A stretch of 64,000 bases of DNA from Adineta ricciae (taxonomy: Eukaryota; Rotifera; Eurotatoria; Adinetida; Adinetidae), in the NCBI GenBank assembly GCA_905250025.1, contig CAJNOJ010000132.1:174422-238421 (forward strand), read 5' to 3'. The position numbers were made by a program, and so were the translations under genes. Below the pieces are notes generated by a model, which saw nothing but the letters and a program-made list of their open reading frames with translations, was not told the DNA's origin and ran no database searches. The first letter of the stretch is position 1, and every line of letters starts with the position of its first letter. Shown piece by piece: positions 1 through 11,977 of this stretch.

Positions 1-40
1 AGAACAATACAACTTATTCATACTCCAAGCGCTTGCTTAC

Positions 41-3000
41 CTTTGTGTCCAGCGTAGCCTTCCTTGTGTTTGCCTTTAGTCGATGCACCTATATCGCATA
101 TAGCGTCAACATTCTTTGGCTGAAAACCAATTTCATTGTTACAAACTAAAATTCGCTGGTCGGAAAGAACAAAACGAAGTGTTGGTAAACAATCTGGCGG
201 ATAAGCGTTATCATCAGCGTTCTGAATAAGTTCCAAAACGAAATGACCTTGTTCGGAGTAGAGATCTTCCGAGAGCTTCTGCAAACTTCGTTCGACCTTC
301 CCTTGAAGATTGTTCACAATCGACTGACTATTCGAATCTAAACTACTGCCCACACCGAAACCTCGTCGAATCGATTCGATGTGTTCGCACGCAGGCTGAA
401 CTGATTGATCTTTATTGCTAGGCTTGACTTCAATGGGAGCCGATTTGGATTGAAGAATTTCAGTTTCAGTCGCTTGGGTAGATGGCGTTGGTATTACTGT
501 ATGAACATCATCTATAAAGAAAATGTTTTAATAGAAATGGCCTTTCGGTAGTTCTTTTTCTTTACTCTGAACAGTGAACGTGTTTGAAGTTGTTCCAAGA
601 TGTAGTATTTGTTCCTCTGACGATGAAGTTCGTCCCAGCCATTTACTTTCGTTTTTCCAACTGTTGATATCAAGCATATATCCCCAGATTTCTAATTTAT
701 CCCTTTGCTGTTCATTGGCTAGCTTCCATATTCTTGTTCTTGCACTAACAACGTTCACTCCAACTTGTGGGAACACATCGTCGAGTGGCCCAAGAATAAT
801 CTCTTGTATCAATCGTGCTTGTCCAATCAACACAGGTAAATATGTTAAAAACTCGAGTATGTATCGCATTGGATCTTCTTGATGGTTCGTCATAGCTAAC
901 GATTGTAAGCGAATGAACCATGTGCGCATGGATGTTCGGTAGATATTCAACGGTATCAGAGTGGTCAAGCCATACTCACAAGTAATCAATGTGCATAGAA
1001 AGCCCACAGCTGAACGAACATGTAATTGTTCGAGCTCGCTCTCGAAACTTTTCAGAGTAGCTTCGGCAGGAAGATGCAGAAGTTCGTGATCCGATGTTTC
1101 GAGTAACAACATATTTCGCAACACGTATGCCTTCTTTTTCACAAATGCTTTTAGTTTGCCGTAAGTTGATTCAAAGAAATAGGACCATTTCGACCACGAA
1201 TACAAATTCATCATAACTGGACATTGAAGAAGAAATTGACAAAGTTGATCTTCGTTTGTAATTGACATCGTTGGACACCGACCAATGCGATCGAGATGAT
1301 TAAAATCCAGCACTGATTCTTCGAACCTGCAAGTCACTTGCATGCCGAATATAGAAAGAAAACGAAATATTCTTACCGAACAATTGAACACACTTCTTTG
1401 GTATATAATTGTTTGCTTTTTCGAAGCGCGTCGGTCATTTTTCGGAAACCGAGTAGACCGCCAAACTTTCTTGTCACTACGCTTTCCAATATCTGCAGGT
1501 TATCAGCGCTTATTTGAACATCTTCATTGGTGGACTCATTTTCCATGCTAATGGCTTGTTCGGACATATTTTGTCTGCCACTGTTCGATTCGATGACTTG
1601 ATTGACGAGTTCATACAGCTCTCGTCGATCCGTGAAAGGTACGTTATGTCCGTAAACAGATAGCTCCTCATTTGGGTCCACTAATCTTCGGTTATTATGC
1701 AGAAATGAGATCAAATTGACATCTTCGCCATCATCACTCGCTTCTTCATCGAACTTGAAGTCAGCAAAGCTGCCCACATTATATTTAGTACACAGACGAT
1801 TTTCAATGTGGACAAATTGTTTCACCGTAAGAGGTACTTCATGATTAAGCAGACTCTCAAATAGATACGAACAAAAGTCTTTTAAATTCACAGATAACCT
1901 TGATCTGTTCGAACTACTCGACATTAATGACGTTGAAAACGATGTACTTCCGATTGGAATAGGCAAAGAATCTGCCGATACTGACTACAATATGAAACAA
2001 AGTTATCGTGTTTATGTTTTTGATGAAAACAGCTTACATTTTGCCAAGTGGCCAAGACACTCTGTTGGTGTCCAATCAATGCTTGCAACTGTCTAGCGTC
2101 TACTCCACTTATGTTTGGACGAGTTCGAATTAATTCGTGAAACTCTGTCATATGTTGTTGCCTTGTGGAATTACTTTGATTGGAGAAAATGTTTTTCACT
2201 TCAGTACTTAGTAAAGTCGATGTTTCGATAGTACCCAGATAGATACTAATGTTCAATAAACATTGTAAGACTTCATTTTGTCGAAACTGAACCAACGTTA
2301 GATATAAAAACGACTGTTCAGGTATGAAGGAAAGATACTTTTCAACAATTGAGATAAGATGATTGAATACAGCTACAGGGGATTTTCTCTTATTGTAAGA
2401 TGATAACTTCATTGCATCCTTGACTTCCGCTTGCAGCTGTGCTAAACGTTCGAGAACATCATTTGTCAAATTTTCTGTCGCTTTTCTATGCATTTCACCA
2501 GTATACACGTTAAAATGTCGCCATACGATATTTGAGACCTACAGATAATCTCACATGATGAGTCGACAACGCTCAATAAGATATTTCTCATACCTCTTGT
2601 AAATATGGAAATGATTTACAATACAACCCAAGTTCTCTTTGTGTTCTTAATTGGTAAAAGTTGACGAGCTCGTTAAGAAATTCACCATATTGAACGCGGC
2701 CTCTGAATCTTTGACGAAACTGGATAAACAACGTAATAACGTCACCGCTCACCAAAAAGGGAATTGGTTGATGTCGTTGGGTTGGCTCATAGCGGAACAC
2801 TCGTTTTACATCCGGATTTTCATCAAGAGGACCCAAAAGTGCGTCTTCGTACGTATTCAACTTAAGAAATCCAGCTAGAAGCGGTCCAAGATCGTGCAAG
2901 GTGCATAACACGTAAATTTGTTCGAAAATTTGCATATAAAATGTTACTTTTCTTATTCGATCAGTTAGATTTACCAAAGGACTGAATTCACTGGAGCGAA

Positions 3001-3651
3001 CCCCCAATTGGCTCCATGACGCGACACCATAGTGCTGGAACAACTCTAACTGAACACGTTCACGCGAGACAAACTCTCGTCTTCGATGAATGCTAATAAT
3101 AATTTCGGATAGTTTTCTAGAAATTTCTTCCACATAAGCTGATCGCGATTGAGGCACATGGTATTGAGTTCTTGTGTTGAATTGAACGGGTATTGCCGGT
3201 GTGTAAGTATAGAAGGATGTAGGTGCTAATGCTGGAACGTTCATACGCGGCACCTGTGGAATTCGAGTCGTGGTCAGTGTTGCTGCTTGTGTTGGTCGGT
3301 TCTCATGCTGACTGCGGTGCTCAGTATCAAAATTATTCTTCTCATCTGTTATTATTTGGTGGACGGCATTTGAATACGAAGTCTAAACAACATAAATAAT
3401 AATTAGAATCGAGAAAAGCTAATGCTACGATATACTTCTTTTGATTCAGTATTATGTCTCGAAGGTTGACTTGGTACTGATTCACCAAGCGCCGGGAACA
3501 TTTCATTGTAGTTACCATTCAATTGGAATCCTGTTTGAGCAGTTGAAGCTGATCGTGGTGCGGTGCGAACCTGTTGAGGCCGTTGTCCTGATGTGTAATG
3601 CGCATTGTTTGATCTGCTCCCATCATCTTTTCGATTAACGGTATTCTTCAT
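41..3651 (-). CDS. NO VEIN/sacsin-type GHKL ATPase, N-terminal part (copy A)
   Basis: Large multi-exon gene that leaves the window on the left. Exons readable by GT-AG introns of about 50 nt: 3436-3651, 2594-3382, 2038-2538, 1377-1984, 566-1326 and 41-511, giving 1115 residues in one frame; the last donor is at 40. The final exon carries an HSP90-like ATPase start: ELIQNADDN (N-box, Asn/Asp for Mg-ATP) and GYAGHKG (G-box), as in plant NO VEIN and sacsin-like proteins. The roughly 1000 residues before it are a Ser/Gln-rich start followed by helical regions that I do not recognise; LLGPLDE in exon 2 and ILGPLDD in exon 5 hint at an internal repeat. I chose ATG 3651 rather than 3702 because the region starting MKNT looks more protein-like; both are open. 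Function of such proteins in animals is poorly known. The remaining C-terminal part lies outside the window. Confidence 0.75.
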
Positions 3652-4234
3652 TGTAAATGTAATATCTAAACTAATATCAAAATGAGTTTTGTAAATTTTC
3701 AACTGAGAAGAGATTTTATGCTTGTAGTTATTGACTACGAGTTAGAAACATCAATGATGAAAATTAAAAATTTCATTCCATACAAAATTCTCGCATGTCG
3801 ATGTAAAACAATAACCTCATTTCGACTGTTATAAATTCTCTTTTTTATACGCCTAATAAAAAGAAAAATAACATGAAAACGTATGTGTCTCTACTTCGGT
3901 AGTAGATTTCTGGTTAAGAGGACTGAGAATGTTTCATCGAGAAGAGAACGACAAAAGTTGCTTGGAAAAAAACGACATATTTTTTAACAGTGAAACATAA
4001 TATAACAGATGTCACTTGTTTTTCCTAGAAAGACGAATAAAACATACATTGGCAAAATTTTTCAACTATAAATCATCGTAAGGATCCATAGTTTTCATTC
4101 AATAAGACGGAAAGAAAGGATATCTCACGAAAGAAATAATCTTCAGATTTACGTAGTATTGTTTATTCAATTTAAAAAAAAAACAAATTTGCATATCTTT
4201 CACAGTAATCATATCTCTCTGTTACTTGAATCAG
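3652..4234. other. Intergenic, no gene seen
   Basis: AT-rich spacer between the start of the NO VEIN-like gene and the stop of the TM2 gene. It should hold the promoter of the former and the 3' end of the latter. Open frames here are short and not conserved as protein in copy B. Confidence 0.6.
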
Positions 4235-4783
4235 TTATTTCAAAGCAATACCATTGCCATCAGGAAAGGAACCAGCTAAGATTCGAATCCAGTCGGTCAA
4301 CCACCAAATACTTGAAGCAATACCAGCAAGTACTCGCAAACACCGGAAGAATGCTCCGATAGAACTCTCTTTCCCACACCCTGCCGCTAGCATACTACAG
4401 CAGCATCCGCATGATACCAGTATCTTGAAAACACCGGCCACTATGTATTTAGCAGTGCTACGAGAGAGATAGAACCAATCAGCACCAAAACTTCCCACAA
4501 ACAAGGAGAGTAAAAAAGCAGTCCATTTCGATTTTTGCTCGTATGAACAAGGTTTTTTTTCATTTTGTGTCACCCAACCATCTACACATATACAAACTCG
4601 ATCGCGACATTGTTCATGAGCGCTGCAGTCACCGTCATTATAACAGATTCGAGACTTTAATAATCGCTCGGTACTGTTACCGTGTTTATTTTGAATCGTT
4701 TCATTTCGAACTGTTGGTTTTGAGCATACTTGACCATAAAAGTAGACAAGTAAAATTAAAATATTGAAATAAACTAATTTCAT
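4235..4783 (-). CDS. TM2 domain-containing secretory/membrane protein (copy A)
   Basis: Intronless 182-residue protein. Residues 1-21 form a signal peptide (hydrophobic core ILILLVYF). A short Cys-rich segment follows (about 46-80, CRDRVCICVDGW, EGF-like), then a TM2 domain: a first membrane helix (about 86-105), the linker GSFGADWFYLS in the place of the usual GADRFYLG, a Cys-rich second helix (CGCCCS), and a hydrophobic tail. TM2D proteins are conserved animal membrane proteins, implicated in Notch-related and phagocytic pathways. The Trp in place of Arg in the DRF motif is unusual. Copy B (21209-21671) has nearly the same sequence but lacks the start because of an N. Confidence 0.85.
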   Translation of the reverse strand: MKLVYFNILILLVYFYGQVCSKPTVRNETIQNKHGNSTERLLKSRICYNDGDCSAHEQCRDRVCICVDGWVTQNEKKPCSYEQKSKWTAFLLSLFVGSFGADWFYLSRSTAKYIVAGVFKILVSCGCCCSMLAAGCGKESSIGAFFRCLRVLAGIASSIWWLTDWIRILAGSFPDGNGIALK

Positions 4784-5847
4784 ATCTGAAATTCTTTGTC
4801 TTCTGCCAAGAAAAATAATACGAACTGTTAAAATGACTTCTCCTTTCGTTTATTTATATGGCAAATACTTTTATACGATAAGAAAAAGTTTATTTATCAA
4901 CTGGAGGCGTTGCAAATTTCCAAGATATTTTTATCTGTCATGACGTCTTAAATATGAGAGATATGTCCACAGTTTATTGAGATATTCTTTAAATAGTTAG
5001 AATAAAAAACAAATACTCGACGACAATATTCTCATTATCGTTTCATCAATCTTGATCGACCAAGACATAAACTCACAATGATGAGCACTAGTGGAACTCA
5101 TTTGAGTATATACTACTATTTCCTCGCAGAGAATTAGTATGCTGATCTGATTAAGGAAACCTTTTCAAGCAATTCTTGTGAAACGGTACCTTGCTTTTGG
5201 TACAAAATGAACTATGGAGCATCTGTATAGTCCAGATGACTTCATCTGCATTTGAATACTTTCAAGCAGACGAGATGTATAAATTTAAATATCCAATAAT
5301 AGCGATTTTCTTTCGATACGGCGATTTCTATGTAGTAATCTGTCACGCTGGACATCTACACTTATGATTTCATCTTTTTTTATCGATGCCGGTGAATGTT
5401 CTTCTTCCTCATATCGCTGAAGAAAGAGCGAATAGATAACCACATGTCAATAAATAATGTTATTGTTGTTGTATGCTCTATGTACTGACCGGCAAGAAAA
5501 AACAGTGCAGCAAGACACGATTTTAATACCGAAAGGAAAAGAAAATGTTCGTTTCGACAATGTTCAGACAAGATACATATCACCAGAGAGAAACAGCTGT
5601 GCAATGATATCATTCACATGTGAGATTAGATAAAGAACGTGCTTTAGCCATACATTCGTCCATACGTATGGCGAATATATTTCTTCTCGTCTATACAATT
5701 CTATTCGATTCGTTCTTTTAATTTCTTCTCTGTTTTTCTTCACGTCTTGCCTATACAAACAATTCTCTTCGTTATCTTCCTATATAATATCGACTATCAC
5801 TTGGTAGTAGTACAGTTTACTTGCACACAGCTCGGGGAAGATCAACA
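4784..5847. other. Intergenic between divergent TM2 and SLC35A genes
   Basis: About 1.06 kb, AT-rich, between two divergently transcribed genes, so probably promoter sequence for both. Open frames at 5380-5758 on the minus strand carry no recognisable domain. The right part (from 5414) is conserved in copy B, while 4698-5413 is missing there. Confidence 0.5.
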
Positions 5848-7178
5848 ATGAATAACAAGGTACAAGAAACAGTGAACGTTATTGGTCGTTCTTATATTTT
5901 TAGTATTTGAGTTTAGGTTGCACCTGAGGATCTGGCTATCGAAATGGAAACAGCCGAGACGGCTCTGCTTACCGCAGAGACTGAGAAAGGTAATTTATTC
6001 ATGCTACTGGTTCGATTTGTACCAGAAGTCATTGTACTCGTCTAGTATCGCTCGACACTCCAAAATCGTCCGGTCATTTGACGATGAAACGTCTCAGTCT
6101 AGTCCTGTTAGCGGTACAAAATGTAGTTCATATTCTACTTGTACGCTACGTGCGCACTCTGCCCGGTCCACGATTTATCAAATCAACTTTCGTGTTCGTT
6201 ACGGAAATTCAAAGGACTATATTTAGTATTTTACTAGTTTGGCACGAAGAACGTAGTATTATTGCCGGTACAAAAAAGATTTTTAATCAGATCTTTGGAA
6301 ATCCGCGTGATACATTGATGGTTAGCATTCCAGCATTTATCTATACAATACAAAACAATCTGATCATTATCGCTGTGTCAAACCTCGATGCCCCGACTTA
6401 CATGGTATGTCATACAGACTACGTTGATCAAATCCATTGTAATTCACGCAGGTTACCAATCAATTGAAAATTTTCACGACGGCTATGTTTACGGTCACCA
6501 TGTTGAATCGTCGACTAGGTCTCATTCAATGGTTGTCGTTAGTTTCTCTCTTCTGCGGTATCTGCCTTGTACAAGTCGACAGTATAACTTCGAAAGAACC
6601 GAAAAAGGATGTAAATGCCGTCGTGGGACTTCTGGCAATGGTCTGTTCTAGTGAGTAGAAAATAATGACTTGTTAAACTTCTCAGCACGTTTCTGCATTT
6701 AGGTATTTCCAGTGGCTTTGCAGGTGTATTTATAGAGAAACTACTGAAGAATTCTGATGTATCAGTATGGATTCGAAATATTCAATTGGGCATGTTCAGT
6801 GTGATCGGTAGCCTGTCGGTGATGTTTATAATAGACGGAAAAGAAGTGCAAGAGAAAGGTATTCTGTACGGTTACTCTGAGATGGTTTGGATGTCCACTA
6901 TTGGTCATTCCCTAGGCGGGTTAATCGTCGCATTAGTTATTAAATACGCCGACAATATTTTGAAAGGTTTCGCATCAGCGTCAGCCATTATTCTTGCGTG
7001 CATTATTAGCGTAGCGCTGTTTGATTTTCAAATGACTGTTCCAATGGTGTTTGGTTCGCTATTGGTCATCGTATCTATTTTGGCTTATTCGAATGTGTGC
7101 ATACTCGTTGACACGTCAGCGATTGATTTTACCATGATGGACAAGTTGAATTTTTTTGTAAAGAAAATGCCCATGTAA
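5848..7178 (+). CDS. Nucleotide-sugar transporter, SLC35A type (copy A)
   Basis: Golgi multi-spanning antiporter bringing a UDP-sugar (UDP-GlcNAc or UDP-galactose class) into the lumen in exchange for UMP. Exons 5848-5859, 5917-5989, 6046-6404, 6452-6650 and 6703-7178; all four introns are GT-AG and keep frame. The first exon encodes only MNNK. The signature block VTNQLKIFTTAMFTVTMLNR followed by QWLSLVSLFCG spans the exon 3/4 junction and closely follows animal SLC35A2/A3. The C-terminal half (from 6703) has repeated hydrophobic helices (MFSVIGSLSVMF, SLGGLIVALVIKYADNILKGFA), also family-typical. The exact sugar cannot be told. The neighbouring glycosyltransferase starts 136 nt downstream on the same strand, which would fit shared Golgi work. 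Confidence 0.92.
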
Positions 7179-7280
7179 TTCATTTTGTTAACTGTAGAAA
7201 AATGTTCATAAAGAACATTAGACTAGTCATTTGTGTGCAATTCGAATTAATATTCACTCTTAATTCATATTTTACTTTCT

Positions 7281-7290
7281 TTCTGTTTAG
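7281..7290 (+). promoter_or_regulatory. Candidate trans-splice acceptor before the glycosyltransferase
   Basis: A pyrimidine-rich run ending TTCTGTTTAG lies 24 nt before the ATG at 7315, in the short gap after the SLC35A stop. It is conserved in copy B (AG at 23548-23549). Bdelloids are known to use spliced-leader trans-splicing; use of this site is inference. Confidence 0.35.
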
Positions 7291-7314
7291 GATTATTCTT
7301 TCGTAACTAGATAA

Positions 7315-8503
7315 ATGATCGTGCCATCAAGAATATTTTACATCTTCAGTAAACATGCAGTGGTACAGTTATTACTACCTACGATGGTGGGATTAATGAT
7401 CGGTATGACGATAATGTATCATGCTTTACATCAGTCGAAGATGGCGCCGTTGATTGCGACGAAGTTACTTGAGGAGCGTTATTATCCGGAGAACAAGGCA
7501 CTTCCTCTACCGCCAGTTTCCTCAGAATACAATGTGACCAGCAAAAAACGTATCTGTTTGGTGAACATCGACACGCGACCATTGCAACGATTCTCCGCAG
7601 TAGAAGGTGGATATAGGGATATGACTTTTTCTTCGCTTTCCACGTACAGCAATCTTCTCTATGGTATGTCGTCATCTAGATCTAGTAGAATGTGCTGCAT
7701 GTGGATTTATTCTTTAGCACGTCTTCATGGTTACGATTATCAACGTATCGTTGTTCCTCCGTTTCAAAACCGATACCATACATGGTCAAAAGTGTACCAC
7801 TTGTATGATATGGTTCAATCTATGGCCGAATCGCATGACGTTATTCTATTTCTCGATGCTGATGCTTATGTTGCCGATATTCGCATGCCTCTCGAACGAT
7901 TATTGACAAAGTGGAAATTTGATGAGAAGGTACAGATTATCATTACTCACGGGCTAATTTCATATTTGATTCGTTTTCATTTAGGCTCAATTGCTCTTAT
8001 CTCTCGATGTTTCCAGTCCGTATGCGAAAGATACACATGGTCGTACGGTACTCAATACTGGCGTGATCTTTCTTCGACCAGGCAGTCCGAAAGTCATCTC
8101 ATTACTGCGCAACTTATCCGAATGTCTAGAGCGCACACCTGGCTGTGAACAATGGCGACACAAATGGGGTCACGAACAATCTGCTTTCAGCGAATATTTC
8201 CGAGATGCATTCATTCCCGATGTCGAATTGTTATCAATGCCGTGTAACGAAGGTCTTGGCTACAGTGAAGACCCATACAATTGTCATGGTATTTACATTT
8301 CACATGTTACTATGGACAAAGAATCACTCCGTGAACGGTATAAGCAACGGCTCATCTATGGTACTTTGTTATCACTTGAACGCGAACTCTTTCGGTCGCA
8401 TGTTACGTATCCATCGACGAATGACATTGATTTGCTCGATATGATGCGACAACAACGTTCATCAACAACACCTACGATGGAGAACAGCACGTCAACTGAT
8501 TAG
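7315..8503 (+). CDS. Type II membrane glycosyltransferase with DxD motif (copy A)
   Basis: Exons 7315-7663, 7718-7929 and 7985-8503 (introns 54-55 nt), about 359 residues. A signal-anchor helix at about 15-36 (VVQLLLPTMVGLMIGMTIMY) predicts a Golgi type II protein. The catalytic part has RICLVNIDTRP at the start of a Rossmann-like fold, YARLHGYDY across the first splice junction, FLDADAYV (DxD metal/sugar-nucleotide motif) and LNTGVIFLRPG followed by HEQSAFSEYF. This layout resembles GT34 (galactosyltransferase GMA12/MNN10) and related nucleotide-diphospho-sugar transferases; the family is not certain. The first intron holds an in-frame stop in copy B but not here, which confirms it is spliced. 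Confidence 0.8.
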
Positions 8504-8822
8504 ATTGCAAGTGCGAAAAATTAATTATGCCAGACGAACATTTTGCTTCTTGTGCGTAGGTCGTTTGGCTGTTTTTCGTCCTGAAAACACATTCAATCTT
8601 TTCTTTCATGTACACACCCAGTAAATATTATGAATTAAAACTATAATCATGTTTCGAATATTCGATTTTCACCTGAACCATGTGTTTGGAGAGAAAAAAA
8701 CAAGAAAAGAATGTTTCTGTTCTTAAGCGTTAAAGTGAAAGAAAGTGAGAAGAAAAAGAGGTTGATCAATATTATTCTTGCATCAAATGCTTCACATTTG
8801 AAACAAGCACATTCACAACGAT
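8504..8822. other. Intergenic, no gene seen
   Basis: About 320 nt of AT-rich sequence after the glycosyltransferase stop. It contains AATAAA-like and purine-rich runs and no convincing reading frame. Confidence 0.5.
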
Positions 8823-9137
8823 ATGCCAAAGATGAGGAATAATCTAAATAAAATCGACTTTTATAGTAAACAAGTTATACGCAAAGCCAAGAGAACACAC
8901 CGGCGACTTTCTCGATCGGTTTATTCAGCAATTCATGGCAAAGACCTCATCGACGATGTGGACAATACCGATGAATACCAACCAGTTTCAATCTTGTCAC
9001 ATATCCCGTATCTGAATCGATATTGTTCACACTTTTGTATGGATTTCTGCGTTGTTATTTGTATTATCTTCTCACTAATCATGCTTTTCCTTGTAATAAC
9101 ATACTACTTAGTCTATGGATCTTATTTTTCTATTTAA
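8823..9137 (+). CDS. Small single-pass membrane protein, unknown function (copy A)
   Basis: Intronless 104-residue frame. The first 45 residues are basic (KQVIRKAKRTHRRLSRS), an acidic stretch follows (KDLIDDVDNTDEY), and residues about 74-98 form one strongly hydrophobic helix (VVICIIFSLIMLFLVITYYL). I recognise no family. The frame is kept in copy B at the same length with only six substitutions, mostly conservative and inside the helix, which argues that it is translated. The basic N-terminus suggests a cytoplasmic N-tail (positive-inside rule). It lies tail to tail with the receptor gene that follows. Confidence 0.6.
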   Translation: MPKMRNNLNKIDFYSKQVIRKAKRTHRRLSRSVYSAIHGKDLIDDVDNTDEYQPVSILSHIPYLNRYCSHFCMDFCVVICIIFSLIMLFLVITYYLVYGSYFSI

Positions 9138-9262
9138 TTGAGATTTTCTACATAAATATGAGTTTCATCTCTGTGGTAAACCGGACCGAGTTTTTATTCT
9201 CTAGAAAAAGTTTAACAACGAAAGTACAAGACAACATCGAGAATATCTCATTCTCAATCAAA

Positions 9263-10183
9263 TCAAACCAAATCCATGAGCATCACGTTCACGCCCTGTT
9301 GAAATAGCTTCTTTATAGATCGTTTCAGTGGATCTGTAAATTGAAATAGAGCAATCATAACGGAGACAGAAAACACATCGAAAAAGACGCAAGCAAATCG
9401 GCAATGATATTTAACAGTACGTTGAAAGAACGACATAACAACAAACACTCCATACGGAAAACCAACGATGAATAGAATCATTATAAGTACAACAATGCGC
9501 TGGACGATCGTCAACTGTCGTTCAGCACGAATAATTATATTCACTGGGACTATTCGTTTGTTCATTTCACGTATGTAAAAAAACAGTTTGAAATAAGTAA
9601 TTATAATTAACAAAACAGGTATGATGTAACTACAATGTAGCATATAAATCAATGAAAAAGACAATTTTAATGGTAATTGGCAGATGTGATTATTCACATC
9701 ATAGGATATTTCCCCTTTGAACATAAAGATCAACGGATATGTCAAACTGAACAGCCATGTGATAGAAATAAACAAGAGCTGAGTAGGGAAAGCTCGCCAA
9801 TAGCGATAAGATGGATAGACAACGGAGATGTAGCGGTAAATGGCTTGTAAAAAATACGAGAAGTTTAGCATCGCACAGGAGGCGTACGCAATGTAAATTC
9901 GGAATACGCAAAAGTAATCTTTGTATTGAATGTACTTGGCATCATTGTGTAAACGCATCATAGCGATCCAGAATCGATCGAAAGCAAAGATGAAGTGTGA
10001 TAGACATGAATTGGCAATTAGCATCATTGGAATTGTATGACAAGTCTTGTCAAAGAGTATGATGAACACGAATAGCAATGCACATGCGGTGATTAACATT
10101 GTGAAGAAAACGGATAAGACATCGAAGGGTATAAACCAGAACGGAATATAAAGAATAATTGTTTCGTTAGTTGAATACATCAT
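9263..10183 (-). CDS. Rhodopsin-like 7TM receptor (copy A)
   Basis: Intronless 306-residue receptor with seven hydrophobic helices and a short N-terminus carrying one possible N-glycosylation site (NET). Helix 2-3 features: NSCLSHFIFAFDRFW and a Cys (YFCVFRIYIAY) for the usual disulfide. After helix 3 YRYISVVYP stands in the place of DRY. Helix 6 has VGFPYGVFVV and helix 7 ends FTDPLKR in the place of NPxxY. It resembles the lineage-expanded orphan class A receptors of rotifers. The ligand is unknown. Copy B (25523-26443) is intact and nearly the same. Confidence 0.85.
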   Translation of the reverse strand: MMYSTNETIILYIPFWFIPFDVLSVFFTMLITACALLFVFIILFDKTCHTIPMMLIANSCLSHFIFAFDRFWIAMMRLHNDAKYIQYKDYFCVFRIYIAYASCAMLNFSYFLQAIYRYISVVYPSYRYWRAFPTQLLFISITWLFSLTYPLIFMFKGEISYDVNNHICQLPLKLSFSLIYMLHCSYIIPVLLIIITYFKLFFYIREMNKRIVPVNIIIRAERQLTIVQRIVVLIMILFIVGFPYGVFVVMSFFQRTVKYHCRFACVFFDVFSVSVMIALFQFTDPLKRSIKKLFQQGVNVMLMDLV

Positions 10184-11977
10184 CGTATCTAGAAAAAAAA
10201 ACCCTAAAACTGTGAAAGTTCTTCCAGTTGCATCGCGGGGATATTCGTCTGATTGAGAGAAAATCTTTCATGTATGGAATTGAAGAAAAGCAATATCTTA
10301 TAATAGGACATTTGTCAAATCAAAAGTATTAAGTTCAATACAAGTTGAAAGAAAATTTTAAATTAAGTCTCGAAATTCAAACTCATTGATTATGAATCTT
10401 CTTGTTTTAATATAGATTAAAATAACTCGAATGAGATATGAAGACTCGTCATGTTTCATACTTTTAATCGGAGTACCTGTTCGCATGATCTATTCTTAGT
10501 GAAGAAAAATAATTCTAAATTGAAATTCCTCTCATGAATGTGTCCCGACGATAATGGTCGCGAATTTTATCAGTAAAATGCTGATAGCAAAAGCAACTTT
10601 TCTCTATTGTATGAGAAAGATAGAACCTATGAACGTTATTGAGATACTCTCGTATAAAATTTATTCCCTTTCACCCTCAAGTACTTCTGTTCGCACACAC
10701 GAAGAAAGTTGTTGTCTTCAAAAAAAAACCCTTACCCAACATATATAACATGTCATGCAATACGTCTTAGTCTCATCTTTCTTGATACTTTGGATGTACA
10801 TAGATTTAAATATGACCCTAATGGCGATTAATTCGAATGCGACACTTACGTTTTTTTCATCTTTCGCACAACCCAGTGGAACCGATCATATTTCCTATTA
10901 TCACAAATTATCTATCATATAACACTAATACAATGTGTTTTTCTTTCTCATTATTTACACAGCTGAAAACTTTGTTTTATAAAAAAAGTAAAGAACATCC
11001 TAATGTCACTTGATCTTAATTTAATTAAATCGAAATGTCCGTAAATGTTAGTTTGCTCGTCTACATGTCAATGATAATTCGCGAAGATGATACTATTGAT
11101 GAGAATCCAGTGCGCCCCTCTTGAGTGCCGAGAAAACGAATGCTCTTGACTTTTCTAAGGAGAAAAACTCTTATTTCCTATTTGATGAGAAATTCATGTA
11201 GAGGAAGGAAACCACTTCTAAACACTATATCCGAAACTTAAAAAGTTATTTCACTTTTTTGAAAAAAATCATAGCAGAAACGTTCATGACAAATGTCAGG
11301 TGGTGATTAAGCGCTTGGCCGGGCGTCGGATCAGGACGTAATCTGGATGTTTAGGAAAGAAACGTCTCTAGCTGTCGAACATGATATTCTGCTTTTTTAA
11401 ATTTAATGTAATAAACGTCATCTGAGTTTTAAATAGACGAAGAATCTAATATTTATTCGACGATATGCTTCACACTTAACTTTTCCGAACAAGAGAAGAA
11501 TTATAGTTTGTATTATCATTCATTGTAACAATAGACTTCTCTGCACTGTTTAATATATTTATAAAGAGCACTTCTAAACTTTAATATTTGATTCACATTT
11601 ATTTCTATAAAAAATGATGTAAATGATTAAAGACATATTTTTTATGTAGGCTTAACTGACTTTGTTGTTACAAAGAAATATCACATGATTTTAACGAAGT
11701 GAATTCAGAAATGAAATAATTCATTATGAATTTTGATATCAAGCTGATTGTGTCGCGAGAAGAGAAATAAGATGAAACGAACGTGTCAACTGCATGATGT
11801 ATCGTTTCTCATGCGACACAATGATAGACACGTGTGTTCCGAGGTAAAAACAATCATCATGTTTGTTTTGATGTTTTTTCTTTCTTTTCTTCGCGTCAAC
11901 AATTGTCTTTGGAAACGAAGTTTATACTGAATATTTATTTTTCAAATCTGTTTTCTCGACATTGGATACTTCTATTT
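10184..11977. other. Long AT-rich intergenic region
   Basis: About 1.8 kb upstream of the receptor and downstream of the aminotransferase. Frames at 10554-10748 and 11748-12100 are short and disagree between the copies or overlap the aminotransferase 3' end, so I do not call genes. No repeat array or transposon end was seen. The matching stretch in copy B is 26444-28212. Confidence 0.5.

Noticed and set aside
4258..4300. Possible tRNA because of a GATTCGAATCC-like T-loop string
   Set aside because: It lies within the TM2 coding region, and no acceptor stem or anticodon arm can be drawn around it.
5380..5758. Minus-strand frames between TM2 and SLC35A as small genes
   Set aside because: No domain or splice support; they overlap a promoter region, and the copy B version is interrupted at the N.
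7664..7717. A longer glycosyltransferase reading straight through this stretch
   Set aside because: It is a 54-nt GT-AG intron; copy B has a stop here, and removing it restores the YARLHGYDY motif.
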